From Hymenoscyphus infarciens (lineage: Eukaryota; Ascomycota; Leotiomycetes; Helotiales; Helotiaceae): DNA of 64,000 bases. Location: positions 62,001 to 126,000 of the forward strand of contig LLCB01000094.1 of the NCBI GenBank assembly GCA_001414345.1, written 5' to 3'. Both the position numbers and the translations under genes were made by a program. This document shows positions 33,780 to 43,822 of this stretch, in pieces; the stretch's first letter is position 1, and each line of letters starts with the position of its first letter. The notes under the pieces are model-generated. The model had not been told where the DNA came from. It saw only the letters and a program-made list of their open reading frames with translations, and did not search any database.

Positions 33780-35432
33780 CTTGTTGAAGAAGATGGTGTT
33801 GTCGTGGTTGATGGTTTGGCGGTTGGGTAAATTGTAGAAGTTGCACCGCAAGTTGTTGATATTTGTAGATCTAAGCTAGACACTAGCGTGGTTAAGGGAG
33901 TTTAGGCAGGTGTGGCGTCAATGCACCCTTGGTATTGTGGGATCCCTTTGTGAATGGCTACCTATCCAGGTTACAAGTCTAAGCGAGAAGATTCATTCGG
34001 GTGTTGTGGTGACCCGAGACCAAGAAGCAAAGCACGTGCCCTAGCAACTGAAGGTGAAGCAAACGCCAGGTATCGATTTTCCAATTCAGTGTTGGGAAAT
34101 GCGCAATAATAGTTGTCCCCTCGCTTATGCAGGGTTCACTTCTTGGCATCGGTTCCTTGTTATTGTACTACTCCATCCATGTGTCAACGTTTCACTGTAT
34201 CACCGGGTACTACAATAACACAATACCGTGTATTAATCTGGTAAACCAATAATCACAGCCAGGGTAGAAAGGCCACATGATGAGTCCCTATCAGGTCGAT
34301 TCACCTTTAAAGTTTGAGATGACTTGGGATTGAGAGTCTATTCATTCAGAGCATTGTTCTTTTCTCGCTTCTTACTCACAAGAATAGGAGAAGAAAATTA
34401 TATCAACTTCAAAAACCTTCGTTTCGAGAGTGAGAAGTGATGTGGTTGGTGATCATGCTCTCTGTTCATGGATTTGTCCACAATCATCCTCCTAATCACT
34501 TATTCCAATCACTCACGAAGCTATTCTAGCGCGCCATCTCATTGGCCCCTCGCTATTTCTGCGGCAAATAAGACCCACACTGTCCCACACAGAGCCGCAA
34601 TATCTATATTATCAAATAACGCCTTTTGTCAACAATGGGAACACTAACAGCGGCCATCTGGCGAGATGGTTCTGGTCAAGTTAGTGTTCTCGAGTGGATC
34701 GATGGGCGTATACGATTTATTCCGACCCGACAAACAATTTTCGACAATATTAATTTCGACACATTCGGCAACACGACTCGAAGCCATTCAAAATTTACCA
34801 AAACTCAGTTCGTCTGGTTTTAACCCCTGGCCACCCCTCGAGGGGTGGGGGTAGTTTTGCCGGTCTCTTCTCTTTTTTTTGTTTAGCTTGACGCGCCTGA
34901 AGATCCGTCTTCAAGATTGGCTGTCATGGCTGGTTTAACTCCACCAGTGGGTGTAGAACCTCGTGAGTCACTCATTTCCCACCAAAATATATGGCGACAT
35001 CGTTAAGAACAACTAAAATTATAAAACAAAGTAAGTAATTATGAAGAGTAACGCCTGAATATTAACTTACACTTACGAAAACAAGTTGCGTTATTATAGC
35101 CTTGTAGAAGGAAATGGCGTTTGTTTGGTGGGGGTTTGGCGAGTGGCTCACGAGTTCCTACACGGTACACCCCCTGGTGTTCTGCCTGATATCAATCCTG
35201 GCTCCTTTCGACGCGAGGACTTGGAATATCTTTGCTGCTTCTGTTTTACTGCTTTTAAATGAGTTCGCAACTCGTGGTGGGTCAGCAAAGAGGCGCAAAA
35301 TCTACAGGAGTCGTCATATAACTACTCGAGGAACCAGTATATCCAGTGTACAGCTCTGCAAAAGAAGAAACCACTCTTCATTCTTTACTATCTCTCCTTA
35401 GTCCATAAACCTTTTACGAAGTCAAGCTACCT
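33780..35432. other. Intergenic, no supported gene
   Basis: About 1.65 kb between two minus-strand genes. Frames at 34626-34854 and 35114-35401 were inspected; they lack domains and consistent splice partners, so they are not called. Confidence 0.5.
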
Positions 35433-36374
35433 TCAAAGAAAAGAATCCTTATTCCCCTCAACCCATGCCCTGAACTCAGTAGGTTCACTTCCCCCATATT
35501 TCAAAATACTCCCCGCTGACTCCTTATACTGCTCCCCATACATCTCGTCAGGCGCTACCTCAGCATTCCGCCTTTGAAGATTAGCTGCTAAAACCCTAGC
35601 AATGCTCTCGGGCAACCCCGCAAACTGCACATAAGCATCCACAAACCCCTCCTCATCAACCTCCCTGACCTTAATCTCCTTCCCCACGACCTTCTCAATA
35701 TCCCCAACAATGTCTTTGACAGGCATAAGTTTCGGGCCACAAATCCTAATAAAATCCTTCCCCTCAGCTTTCTCTTTCCCTCCAGCGACAAGAGCACCGC
35801 AGACTTTGCCGATATCCTCGGGGGCGATGGGATCTAACACTACCTTCTCACTAATCGTCACCACCTCCCCCTTCTTCTTGATCATTTGGCTCCATTGCGA
35901 AGTGTTACTAGCAAACCAAGCCGGTCTCACCGCCACATAATTCCCCTTCCCAAAAACACCTTCCAATTCCACTTCGGCTGTTGCATGGAGCCAAGGAATA
36001 AGATTTTTGGGGTCAAGATAACTCTCCTTGGGATTTTGCACGAAGTTACTACTTAGGAAAACAACAAAGGTGATTCCGCCGTCTTTGAGAGCTTGGAAGG
36101 TTGGTTTCATGGTGGGGACGTGGATTCGGTAGAGGAATGCTGTTGTGGCTTGACTTTCTTTGACGGCGGTGATGATGGAGGGGGGGTCTGCTAGGTCGGC
36201 TTGGATTCTTTGGAAGTTGCCGGATTGCTCGTGGGCTGGTGAGAGGGAGGGGATTGGTTTTGTGGTGTCGCGCATGGCCAGGTAGATTTTTGCGCCGAGG
36301 GTTGAGGCGTGGATGGCTGCTGAGGAAGCTACTTGGCCGGTGGGCCCGAAGATTATAATGTTTTGGGAAGCCAT
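35433..36374 (-). CDS. NmrA-like NAD(P)-binding protein
   Basis: Intronless 313-aa protein of the atypical SDR (NmrA-like) group. The N-terminal MASQNIIIFGPTGQVASSAA carries the GxxGxxA/G dinucleotide loop, followed by a second beta strand ending AMRDTTKP and QADLADPPSIITAVKE. The middle part has FVVFLSSNFVQNPKESY and VAVRPAWFASN; the C-terminal part includes DPIAPEDIGKVCGALVAGG, a common stretch in NmrA/HSCARG-like proteins. Members range from redox-sensing regulators (NmrA itself) to reductases of phenylpropanoid or secondary-metabolite pathways; there is no evidence which applies. The classic catalytic Tyr-x3-Lys is absent, as expected for this subgroup. Confidence 0.85.
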   Translation of the reverse strand: MASQNIIIFGPTGQVASSAAIHASTLGAKIYLAMRDTTKPIPSLSPAHEQSGNFQRIQADLADPPSIITAVKESQATTAFLYRIHVPTMKPTFQALKDGGITFVVFLSSNFVQNPKESYLDPKNLIPWLHATAEVELEGVFGKGNYVAVRPAWFASNTSQWSQMIKKKGEVVTISEKVVLDPIAPEDIGKVCGALVAGGKEKAEGKDFIRICGPKLMPVKDIVGDIEKVVGKEIKVREVDEEGFVDAYVQFAGLPESIARVLAANLQRRNAEVAPDEMYGEQYKESAGSILKYGGSEPTEFRAWVEGNKDSFL

Positions 36375-36462
36375 TTTCGACGTGTGCTTTGCTGTGAGAG
36401 AGGGCTGTGGAAGTGGATTTGATTCTGAACTTGCTTTGAGCGTGAAGAAAATGGGCTGCCTT

Positions 36463-36472
36463 GTATATATAA
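36463..36472 (-). promoter_or_regulatory. Putative TATA box of the NmrA-like gene
   Basis: TTATATATAC on the minus strand, about 90 bp upstream of the NmrA-like start codon. Motif and spacing only. Confidence 0.45.
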
Positions 36473-36665
36473 GAACTGACCAGCTTAACTATACCGCTCG
36501 GACTTTATCGGAATCAATTCCTTCCTGAAAAACGTGGAGGTAAAACAACATGTCCCAGTTATTGCCCAATTAGGACTATGATCTCGGTAAAGTTCAAACA
36601 TCAAGGCCCACGTCATAGGCCCATCTCGCCACCGCAAGACCTTCTCGCTTACGAGCTTACCTATA

Positions 36666-36753
36666 CCACCCCCCCTTAAGTAAATGTAATCGCACGACCG
36701 CTGTGCCATACTAAATGTCTGTGCACTCTACATTTAGTTCCGGGGGGGGATAG
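36666..36753. mobile_element. Short MITE relative with C-tract ends (copy 2)
   Basis: An 88-bp element with about 27-bp inverted ends, left CCACCCCCCCTTAAGTAAAT and right ATTTAGTTCCGGGGGGGGAT then AG, flanked by TA (36664-36665 and 36754-36755). The right end GGGGGGGATAG+TA is identical in design to the MITE at 1744-1957, so the two probably belong to one family, this copy having lost its interior. Confidence 0.6.
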
Positions 36754-37466
36754 TACGTGTACCTGCTTCCAAATGCTCACAAATGGTTAGACAAGCATTG
36801 CTCAGAAGCTTCATTTAACCCCAAGTCCGCCAATCACCTTCTCGGTTGCCGGACGAGGTTCGAAGCTTGGTGTTCAAGCTCTAATCGCCGAGTGGGGTAA
36901 TCCATGGGAACTTTGCTCCACACCACGGGCATGCAAATTTAGCCCGAGCCTTAGAAGGGCCAGTCATTGCATTTACACCGTGGTGCAACTTTGCTCTAGG
37001 GAGAGGAAGTCGGATTTACTGCTAGTCAGCCCGGGGCAACTCGCGTCAGCGAAAGATATTGACATGCTTTGACCATGATTCAGGAAATTGGTGGGGTTTG
37101 TGAACAACACTCCCGCCAGTAACAATGTGGTGATGTGCTGAAGTGAGGGCGGAGTTAAGCATAAAGCCGAGCACCAGCATAATGAACCCAAGATTGCTTC
37201 TTTTGGGAAATGGTGCGGTATGTGTATGAATAGTGAGCAGCCACCTTCAAGTGTTCATGTGTTGAAGTGAGGTCCAGGTATGTTATCATAAGGGCACCAA
37301 ACGGAGAGATGAAGACCCCCCCCCCACCCCAACCTTTATTGAGTTAACTGTCATCCTTGAATACTCTCCTACTAGCGTTATTCTCGCATAATCCAAAATC
37401 AACTGCAGCGGTATACGCAAAAGATGACATCAAACACAATCCATTCATCTACAAAAGCGTAGCTCA
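36754..37466. other. Intergenic, no supported gene
   Basis: About 700 bp between the second MITE and the ACS transporter 3' end; only a ten-C run near 37317-37326 stands out. Confidence 0.6.
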
Positions 37467-39223
37467 TCAAATCCCAACAACATCATCCCCTAGAGCCTGC
37501 TGTCTCGCAAGTTCCCTCCTATCCTCCAACTCCTGCTCCGCCTCCGTCAGCTTAATAGGAATCATCTTAATAAACACCGGAATCAAAAGCGCCAAAACCA
37601 TTCCACCCCCCAAAAACGCAGCAGTCACAGACCACCCAATAGTATATCTCGGCCCCGTAGTACTAGGCCAAATCCTGCTTCCATATACACTCGAAAGATT
37701 TCCTACTGCATTAATCAGAGCAAGACAAATTGCTCGTTTCTCAGCTGGGAGGTTGATTGTGGAAGAGACCCAGGCTAAGATGAGAGGAAGGGCTGTCCAG
37801 ATTCCGGCTGCAACGAAACATAACATGACGTATCGGACTGTGGGGTTGGGGACGGCGACACAGACGATGGAGCAGATGAAGCCGAGGGCGAGAGCGGCGG
37901 AGATGTGGTAGCGACGTTCGTTGTTTCGGTCGGCGGAGTAGGCGGTGATATTTAGAACTATCGTGGCAACGACGTAAATCTGTAGCACATCAGCACACGC
38001 TTTTCTAATTAAGTAAGGATCTGTTAGTAAGGACATACCGGAATGGTCATGTACTGAGCCTTCGTGGTTTCGTATCCCATAGTAACCGTCAGGGTTGGAA
38101 TAAAATAGGAAATTGTCCCCGCGCCAACATCGAGAACAAATAGCAACATAAAAAGATAAGTTCGATAATCGCAGATAGCAGCTTTGAATGCCTGCCAGTG
38201 AGTCAAACGTGGCCCAGAAGAAGATCCGGACTCAATACCGGCAGAAAGAATTCGAACCGTGGCCAATTGTCGTTCCTCCAGCGTAAGGGCCGGTGAAGAA
38301 GCGGGAAAATCCAGTAAAATGAAAGGCGCGATCATTGCGACGCCAACGGTCGCGACACCTTCAATGATAAACAGCCAGCGCCAGCCAGAGATACCATGCG
38401 CATTGTGCAACCCCCCTGTGATACCACCTGCTAACAAGCCACCGAAAGCTCCAGACAAGACAGCAGCTGAATAAAAAATTGCGAATCGTTTACCAATCTC
38501 CGCTGGCTTGTACCAACAGGAAAGAAGGAACAAAACACCGGGGAAAAAGCCCGACTCAATACACCCGAGAATAAATCTGAACGCCAGAAGAGCTCCATAA
38601 GATTTGGATGCAGCCATGGCCGCGGAAAGCGCCCCCCAAACGAGCATAATGGCAGGTAAAAATATCGAAGGCCTCGATCGAGAGAGAATCATGTTCGAAG
38701 GAACCTCCATGATCAGGTATCCGAAGAAGAAGACCGACAGCACCCAAGCGTATTTTTGATCATCCAGACCGAGCTCCTTGCTCATTCCTGCTATCTTCGC
38801 ATTGCCTATGTTTGTGCGATCCACGTAATTTAGAATGTACCTTTTGAAGGATTAGCTTGGAACTCCCATGCAGATTACTATAAACAACAATCTGAGCATT
38901 TGATGATTCTCTTGTTTACAAATGGCTATTCCAAAGCCAATGAAACAACTAATGCCCGAAAGTTGAAGCATAATCATGTTATCGTGCTAGGTTATCCGCC
39001 CGATCTTAACGGCGCAAAAAAAGAGAATAAATACTTACATGATCCACAAAATAGGCATTATTCGCATGTCAATCTTTCTCAGAAGCTTCTTTTCGGCATC
39101 GCTCCCAGCAACATATTGACTGAGGGCAATTTGAAGCTCCTGGTCCTCCTGGGTGATTCCCAACTTCTTAGCCGTGGTCGCATCAAGCTCCATATGTTTG
39201 ATGTCGGCTTTCGTTGCGTCCAT
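37467..39223 (-). CDS. MFS anion:cation symporter (ACS/allantoate permease type)
   Basis: 499-aa transporter on the minus strand; exons 39223-39039, 38840-38039 and 37979-37467, phases consistent. The hallmark of fungal ACS carriers follows the first intron: YILNYVDRTNIGNAKIAGM. Others: VLSVFFFGYLIMEVPSNMIL, RFILGCIESGFFPGVLFLL, GWRWLFIIEGVATV, and the second-half NLPAEKRAICLALINAVGNL. Twelve membrane segments are expected, with both termini cytosolic. Substrates in this family are small organic anions and vitamins (allantoate, nicotinate, pantothenate, tartrate); the choice is not readable. It lies tail-side of a Zn2Cys6 regulator on the same strand, an arrangement often seen for regulator/transporter pairs. 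Confidence 0.9.
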
Positions 39224-39626
39224 GATTGCGAGTTCCAGGCGTGCAGGCGATTGAGAAGACTACTCGTACGGCATTGAAGAACGGGCTCGCTTTATACTTG
39301 TAGTCAGTCATGAACGGAGCCATGTCGGGACTGGGGAACAGATGAAGAAGAAAAAGTGGGCATCGAGGCCGTTTCTCCATGCTCCAGGTTCTCGACGCCC
39401 CCACGGGGATGGGGCTGTTTTTCGCCAGTTTTAAGCTTTTACTTGCGGTGAGTGGCTCCCCACAAAACAATGCGGAGTACGTTTCTTGGCGGTCATGTAA
39501 GTGGCTGAAACGGTCTTCATCCCGCGGCTATACTCGGTGTGATTCCCGGTGCTATTTTTCAAGTGGGGACTTTCCACTCTACCCCACAATTTTTATTGGC
39601 AATCACCTCAGGAATCAGGATGTCGA
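39224..39626. other. Transporter promoter / regulator 3' flank
   Basis: About 400 bp. Upstream of the transporter it carries GC-rich stretches but I cannot point to a specific regulator site with confidence. Confidence 0.5.
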
Positions 39627-41961
39627 TCACATGAGGATACGATCATCTTGATTCATGTATTGTCCTGCTCCAGTGATTGATGTTACATCGAAAAATCCGA
39701 GAGGAAAATAATGTTCATCGAATAAATCCATCGAGTCTCCGTACACGGAGAATGGGGTGATGTCATGCGGCTCATAGCCTGATATCCCCGGTGTTGGGTT
39801 GCTGGATGGCGATTGGTCTTCTTTCTTGGCTCGAGTAAGCATTTTCGCAAGCCCATTGGCGATTTGATATGCGAGGTGTCGTTCGCTGGCCCGCACTTGC
39901 TTCAATATGTGAATAATTTGTTGAATCAACTCTCGGGCTAATATTGTATCGGTTCCCAGATGAAGGGATTTCCATCTCTGCTGGACTTTGAGGAGGAACA
40001 CGGCCGCGTAGGTAATCATAGTGTGAAGATAGAGCGGAACGCCAACGAGGCCGTCTCTGATATCTTGCTGGGTGATTACAAGTTGAAGAATAGCGATGGC
40101 GCTGGATACGGCAAGATTGGCGTAATCTCGGCGTGAGGGAGAAAGTTCTGTAGGAGTGACGTCTTGAAATCCACGGAGCGAAAGAGAATTCAACTGTAGT
40201 TTGCTGAAGTGATAATGCAATGCGACGCCCTTGGAAGGATATGTTGAAATGAATGGATTCGGGGCTATTAAGTAAAAGTTAGGCCCAATTGGGATAGGGA
40301 GAAATATATGACTTGCCTAGTTGGGACTCCCACCTCATTCGCCAGCTATCAAGGTCCATGTTAAATCCTCCCAACAGGCGAAGATCATTCTCTTCCAGCA
40401 TGTGAGAAATATCAGGCCCAAACGTGTTGTACATTTTGGTGAGAATGATGAATAGAGCAACTTGGCTGTGTAATCGAAGGTCTGGCTGCGAAATTCCGGG
40501 TAACGATAGGAATTTTTCATGATTTGCGATAGCTTGATCCTCGTGTATAACAGGTGGTCGCCCAAATGCAATACTAAAATGGTGGTCGCAAACATATAAA
40601 AGATACCACAGACGAGCAGCTTCCATATGTTCGGGGGCACCACTTTTCAAAGCCTTGACATAACTCCTATGAAGAGTGAGCTCTGTTGCTATGCGGACCG
40701 CGTGACCTGAGAGTTTCCCTAATTTTGAGGTTAGCTCTCTGATATTTTGAAAAGCCAATTGAGCTTCAAATACGGTTAGTGAGAGGCAACTAACACGACA
40801 AATCACTTATCCAAAAAGCCCCGATACACAGGCCTCTTACAGCATCAAAAGAATGAGAACGATCCAGCATTGAGTTTGAAACAAGAGAAGTGAATTCAGA
40901 GTAGCAAGAGTCGAAGACTGCTGTTTTTCCAGGAATATGTAGTGCCGTCACACATAAAATAGCGGCAAGAAGTAAAGACGATGAATTCCGGACCGAATCT
41001 AAATCGGAATGAACCAGAGCAATTCCACCCCAGAGATAATGGTTCAAAGACCGACTGAAGATGTCGAAAAGCTCAAAGGCATCACGTATATCGACGTCTC
41101 CCCTGGAAATAATATCTGTCTCGAGTGGGGAGCGAGCTGAATCGTTTGCTCTAGGGTTACGCAAATGTCGAAGCTTGGTCACTTCGTAAAGCATGCCCAT
41201 TGGGGCTCCAACCAGAGTACCCTCGTGAGAGGTTTCCGGCTCATTGGAGTTTTCCCTGGTCATGGCCATTGTTCTTGGACCAGAATCTAAGATCTCTAGT
41301 GGAGAGGTCCTCTGCTCGATGTGAGAAGCAGCATTGGAGCCGAAATGTACTGTCCGCTGTGGTGCAGCCGAGTTGTGCGAGGCGCCGGGTCCAAATGAGT
41401 TCAAACTCGGGAGGTTCAAAACATTCAAAATCTCCGTCACCGCTGCCTGGAGCTGCTGCGAGGAGGTTTGCATGCCATCTTTCCATCTGCTCTACGGATT
41501 AGTTACAAACGTACGACAAGTGGTGGAACTCAGAGGGTAAGGTAGTTATTTTACTCTGCCTCGTCGACCAATATCGATTGCAAACTCTTGTTGACGGTGC
41601 ATTTGAGACGTTTCTTCTCACATCTCGTACATGAAGCAAGGCCTTGATTAAGATCGCATTTGATTTTCCGGGATTGACACTCAGTACATGCCTGGACCTT
41701 TTTGGAAACCTTTACAACTCGCCCTGTGACAGGTGCAGGTGCAGGTGGATGTACATAAGCCGATTCGCTCTCCTGGGTGCTACCTCGAGTCACATGATTG
41801 GCAATGTGTGAACTGGAGGTGGCCGGAGAGGTTGAGGATTCTTCGGTTCTTGCGCGCTTCATCTTTCTTTGGAATGTTCCTGACGGGACCCCATGGGAAA
41901 ATGAATATGGCGGAGTGGATTGGAGAGTTCTTGACTGTCCAGTGTTCCAGCCCAACTTCAA
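39627..41961 (-). CDS. Zn2Cys6 transcription factor
   Basis: 718-aa fungal binuclear-cluster regulator on the minus strand; exons 41961-41555, 41486-40797, 40738-40317 and 40264-39627, all in phase. The DNA-binding cluster is Cys92-x2-Cys95-x6-Cys102-x8-Cys111-x2-Cys114-x6-Cys121 (ACTECQSRKIKCDLNQGLAS...). A short linker leads to GMQTSSQQLQAAVTEILNVL. The fungal-specific middle homology region then includes RLWYLLYVCDHHFSIAFGRP and PPVIHEDQAI, as in PrtT-like regulators; a PrtT role itself is not claimed. The third intron is GC-AG (donor GCAAGT at 40316). Two closer frames between exons 2 and 3 were resolved by a 58-bp intron with a CTAAC branch site. The first ATG is used, but Met34 is another possible start. 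It may control the adjacent ACS transporter. Confidence 0.87.
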
Positions 41962-43822
41962 GGTGGAGAAGTGGATATGAAAACCCCAGTCATTTTAGTG
42001 GAAAGATCACGTGTACAAGAATAGGTCTCCGATATTATCCGAGGTTATCCGATATGTCTCCGAAGAGGGGTTGAATCTATCAAAACCACGCGCCAAGTCT
42101 TACTCAGCCCTCGTTCGAAATACATATACTTACTTGCCCCTTCAAGAACTAGTCAGTACTATCCAATCGTCGCGTTTACTAGAACTCTCATTCGAAAGAA
42201 GAGCTACTGTCACTGTACACTACGACACCCACAAACCTTTCTACCAGCGAGTCAGCGAGATGTGAATCAGAGAGCACCACTTCTAGCTGCTTGCCTGTCC
42301 AGCTATATTTCATGTCGAGAAATGAGCCTGGACCAGCATTTTCGGCTGGTGTTCAAGCAACGGCTCACGGTGGCCATCAGGAAAACGGCCTTCATCCTCG
42401 ATGTGAAAATCGACTCATACAGGGTGGTTTCGCAGCAGTATAGTCCTGCAAACGCGAAAACGGGCGTATATGACACCATGAGCGAAGGTTTAGAATACGA
42501 GACGTGGAAACTTCCGAAGCACGTTCAGAGGATCGATAAGAACGCCAAACAACCAACAGCCTCATCGTTTTCAGGCCACGTAGGAAGCATTACCGTCTAT
42601 TTCATCCATATGGCCTCGCAACATCAGGAACGAGCGAGAATTTCTAGTTTCTTAAAACCTTGGTAGGTTGTTGAACATCCAACAATCCACGTTTCGCAAA
42701 GTCAGCATCCCAAATAAATTTGCTCTTTGTCTTCGGGTACAATAAAAAAGCTGATGCTGTTGTTACAGAGACCTGTTCAGCGTTCAGCTCGCCTTAAGAA
42801 ATATGGGAAATAGGGTACAGCCTTCTTGCCAGCTCAGCCTCATTAGCTATGCATGTTGGACAATCAGGCTGAATTGGGAAATACGGAGGTGGACACCTAT
42901 TAGCTTCGCATGCCCGTTAATCCTTAAAAATACTATCGGAGATTTGAGTTTGAAGGTAGGTTCCGGGCAAGTACATTCTCCTAGTCATGATTCTTCCATT
43001 TCTGTCGAGAAAACCTCCGAGAACTCCTTTCTGTGTACCAGTGTATACCACCAAACAGTTCTGGTGGCGTTCTGTGCGGCTTGGATCTGGCTCTAAATAG
43101 CTGTCGTTTTCTAGCTACGTTTCTCATTTCGTGCTGCCAATGTCTTTGTCCTCATTTGCCTGTGCAAAGCATATTTTTATTTTTTGACGAAGTCTACATT
43201 AACTCCCCTTTGTTAGCAAGGCTGAGTGCAGCCTCCCGTTCTTTGGTGGTTCAAATTTCTCCCTATCCCAACTCGAAGGCCTCGAGTCTGAAGACACTCG
43301 CAAAACAGCAAGTTCAGACCAACAATTCCTACAAGCAGATCTCCGAAATTTTGTTTTTCGCAGATTGAATTCCAGTTTTAGTATTACATATTCGGGTAGA
43401 GAAAGGATGCGAAGGATTCACACCTTCCGGATCCGTTGTTACACACGAATCCCTCGCCCAAACAGGCTCGACTTCACATTCTTGTTCTATCGTGGCAGGT
43501 GGTCAGGATGATCAAGAAGCTAACGCTGATACGCTGCGCTTATGAGAACTCCTGAGAAGCCACATCTTCGTGTAGGCGATACAATTTCTTAGCTGAGAGC
43601 TGGTCCGCTGCTGGTAATTACAAGCCTCCACATGGAAATCCCCTTTCAAAGAAAGTGATCACAGCCTTCTTTCCCGACTTCATGCTTCTTTGGATGGTGT
43701 CGTTTGAGACAAGATGCTTTTTTTTTTTTGTTGATAAATATCTCTAGTTCCCAGTTATCGAATAAGTGCCACTTGCTCATTACTCTCAATTCATTCTTTA
43801 TTTCCTCGTATCGTTTTTCATA
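41962..43822. other. Intergenic, no supported gene
   Basis: About 1.86 kb between divergently oriented genes. Frames of up to 134 codons (42262-42666, no ATG at the start) show no domain or splice logic. Confidence 0.5.

Noticed and set aside
34626..35401. Three short plus-strand frames between the SDR and the NmrA-like gene
   Set aside because: Two overlap in different frames, none has a domain, and no splice model joins them.
42262..42666. 134-codon frame upstream of the secreted protein
   Set aside because: Starts at GTG rather than ATG, no domain and no support from neighbours.
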